Of a DNA stretch of 5,801 nucleotides, positions 5,633 to 5,801 are shown piece by piece. Position 1 is the first letter of the stretch. The number at the start of each line of letters is the position of its first letter. The position numbers and the translations under genes were made by a program. The notes beneath the pieces are model-generated. The model was not told the DNA's origin. It worked only from the letters and a program-made list of their open reading frames with translations, and searched no databases. The stretch is taken from assembly GCA_045594565.1 (NCBI GenBank), contig JAZNYT010000063.1, forward strand, positions 1-5,801, given 5' to 3'. The stretch is from RGIG6353 sp045594565. Its GTDB lineage: Bacteria > Bacillota > Clostridia > Oscillospirales > SIG627.

Positions 5633-5750
5633 GGGAGGGGGTCGAACCCTGAGAGGGATACTGCCGTCAAAAAAACAGTCCGGTGGACTGTTTTTAGGCA
5701 GGAACGCGAGAGTTTTACTCGAGCGAATAGGTATGCGTAGCAGACCTCCC
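5633..5750. other. Gene-free structured insert between the two tRNA 3'-end copies
   Basis: This stretch has no credible gene. Its ends carry short inverted repeats, GGGAGG (5633-5638) and CCTCCC (5745-5750). Near the left end, GGGGGTCGAACCC (5637-5649) is the exact reverse complement of 13 nt of the tRNA T arm (5559-5571). The centre is a long hairpin (5661-5701). A weak stem CGAG/CTCG with 7-nt loop (5707-5721) and an imperfect hairpin GGT-a-TGC-GTA-GCA-g-ACC (5730-5746) follow. This looks like a compact non-coding repeat or remnant next to a tRNA gene. Whether it occurs elsewhere in the genome cannot be seen here. Confidence 0.5.
5661..5701. terminator. Long terminator-like hairpin inside the insert
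   Basis: AAAAACAGTCC (5671-5681) pairs perfectly with GGACTGTTTTT (5685-5695) around loop GGT. An outer stem, CTGCC (5661-5665) with GGCAG (5697-5701), is separated from it by GTCAA on the left and a single A on the right. The inner stem plus five T would serve as an intrinsic terminator on either strand. It may instead be a structural core of the insert, because the tRNA transcript should already have ended at 5617. Confidence 0.65.
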
Positions 5751-5766
5751 CCCGCCACCGGCACCA
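5749..5766 (+). repeat. 18-bp direct repeat, copy 2: orphan tRNA-Leu 3' end including CCA
   Basis: This is identical to the last 18 nt of the tRNA gene at 5567-5584. No tRNA body lies upstream: there is no acceptor 5' strand, D arm or anticodon arm between 5618 and 5748. It is therefore an orphan 3' end. After CCA the sequence continues GAAAAGA, similar to AACAGAAAAGA after the first copy, and then enters its own hairpin. Confidence 0.9.
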
Positions 5767-5774
5767 GAAAAGAA

Positions 5775-5801
5775 CCCACATTTGTCTACGACAAGTGTGG
5801 G
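5775..5801 (+). terminator. Terminator-like hairpin after the orphan tRNA end, cut by the window edge
   Basis: CCCACATTTGTC (5775-5786) pairs with GACAAGTGTGGG (5790-5801) over 12 bp with one G-U, around loop TAC. The preceding AAAAGAA implies a U-rich continuation after 5801 that would complete an intrinsic terminator. It may be the original terminator of the tRNA-Leu gene, displaced by the insert. Confidence 0.7.

Noticed and set aside
5618..5766. A second tRNA gene ending at the orphan CCA.
   Set aside because: Upstream of 5749 there is no partner strand for the acceptor stem, no D arm and no anticodon stem-loop in the right order and spacing. Only the 3' end is present.
5452..5781. Two overlapping open frames (82 and 109 codons) on the - strand across the tRNA region.
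   Set aside because: They run antisense through the tRNA, its terminator and the structured insert, have no plausible Shine-Dalgarno and give low-complexity, Arg/Pro-rich translations. Antisense-of-tRNA frames of this kind are common false genes.

Overview
The window looks like chromosomal DNA from an anaerobic Firmicute of the class Clostridia, possibly an Oscillospirales-type gut lineage. The assignment is an inference from moderate GC content with AT-rich intergenic DNA, strong Shine-Dalgarno sites, U-tract terminators, and a short methionine synthase with a separately encoded reactivation protein. No taxonomic marker gene is present.

Layout. The left end (1-1234, + strand) holds the last 55 codons of a ceramidase-like protein. 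Three bases later comes a complete NAD-dependent decarboxylating dehydrogenase of the tartrate/D-malate/isopropylmalate family, closed by a strong intrinsic terminator (1236-1275). A 303-base convergent intergenic region follows (1235-1537). It contains a triple 10-bp tandem repeat, a compact repeat-like element with nested inverted repeats (1311-1433), and a bidirectional-looking terminator hairpin. A 37-bp segment there is also present at the 3' end of the next gene.

The centre (1538-5376, - strand) is a compact methionine operon transcribed right to left: metF, then a stand-alone B12-dependent methionine synthase reactivation-domain protein, then metH. MetF makes 5-methyl-tetrahydrofolate. 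MetH passes the methyl group through cobalamin to homocysteine, giving methionine. The small middle protein very likely restores MetH whose cobalamin has oxidised, a job done by the C-terminal domain in E. coli MetH but absent from this 794-residue MetH. The genes overlap by 4 nt or are 9 nt apart. A good sigma-70-type promoter sits just upstream of metF, leaving a leader of only about 25 nt with no room for a riboswitch.

The right end (5455-5801, + strand) holds a promoter, a tRNA-Leu(CAA) gene with encoded CCA, and its terminator. After that comes a puzzling segment in which the last 18 nt of the tRNA, including CCA, are repeated 182 nt downstream. A structured, gene-free insert lies between the copies, and a second terminator-like hairpin is cut by the window edge. 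This resembles the footprint of a very small tRNA-targeting element, or a remnant of one.

The most interesting material is in the two intergenic regions. The protein-coding genes are recognisable members of known families.
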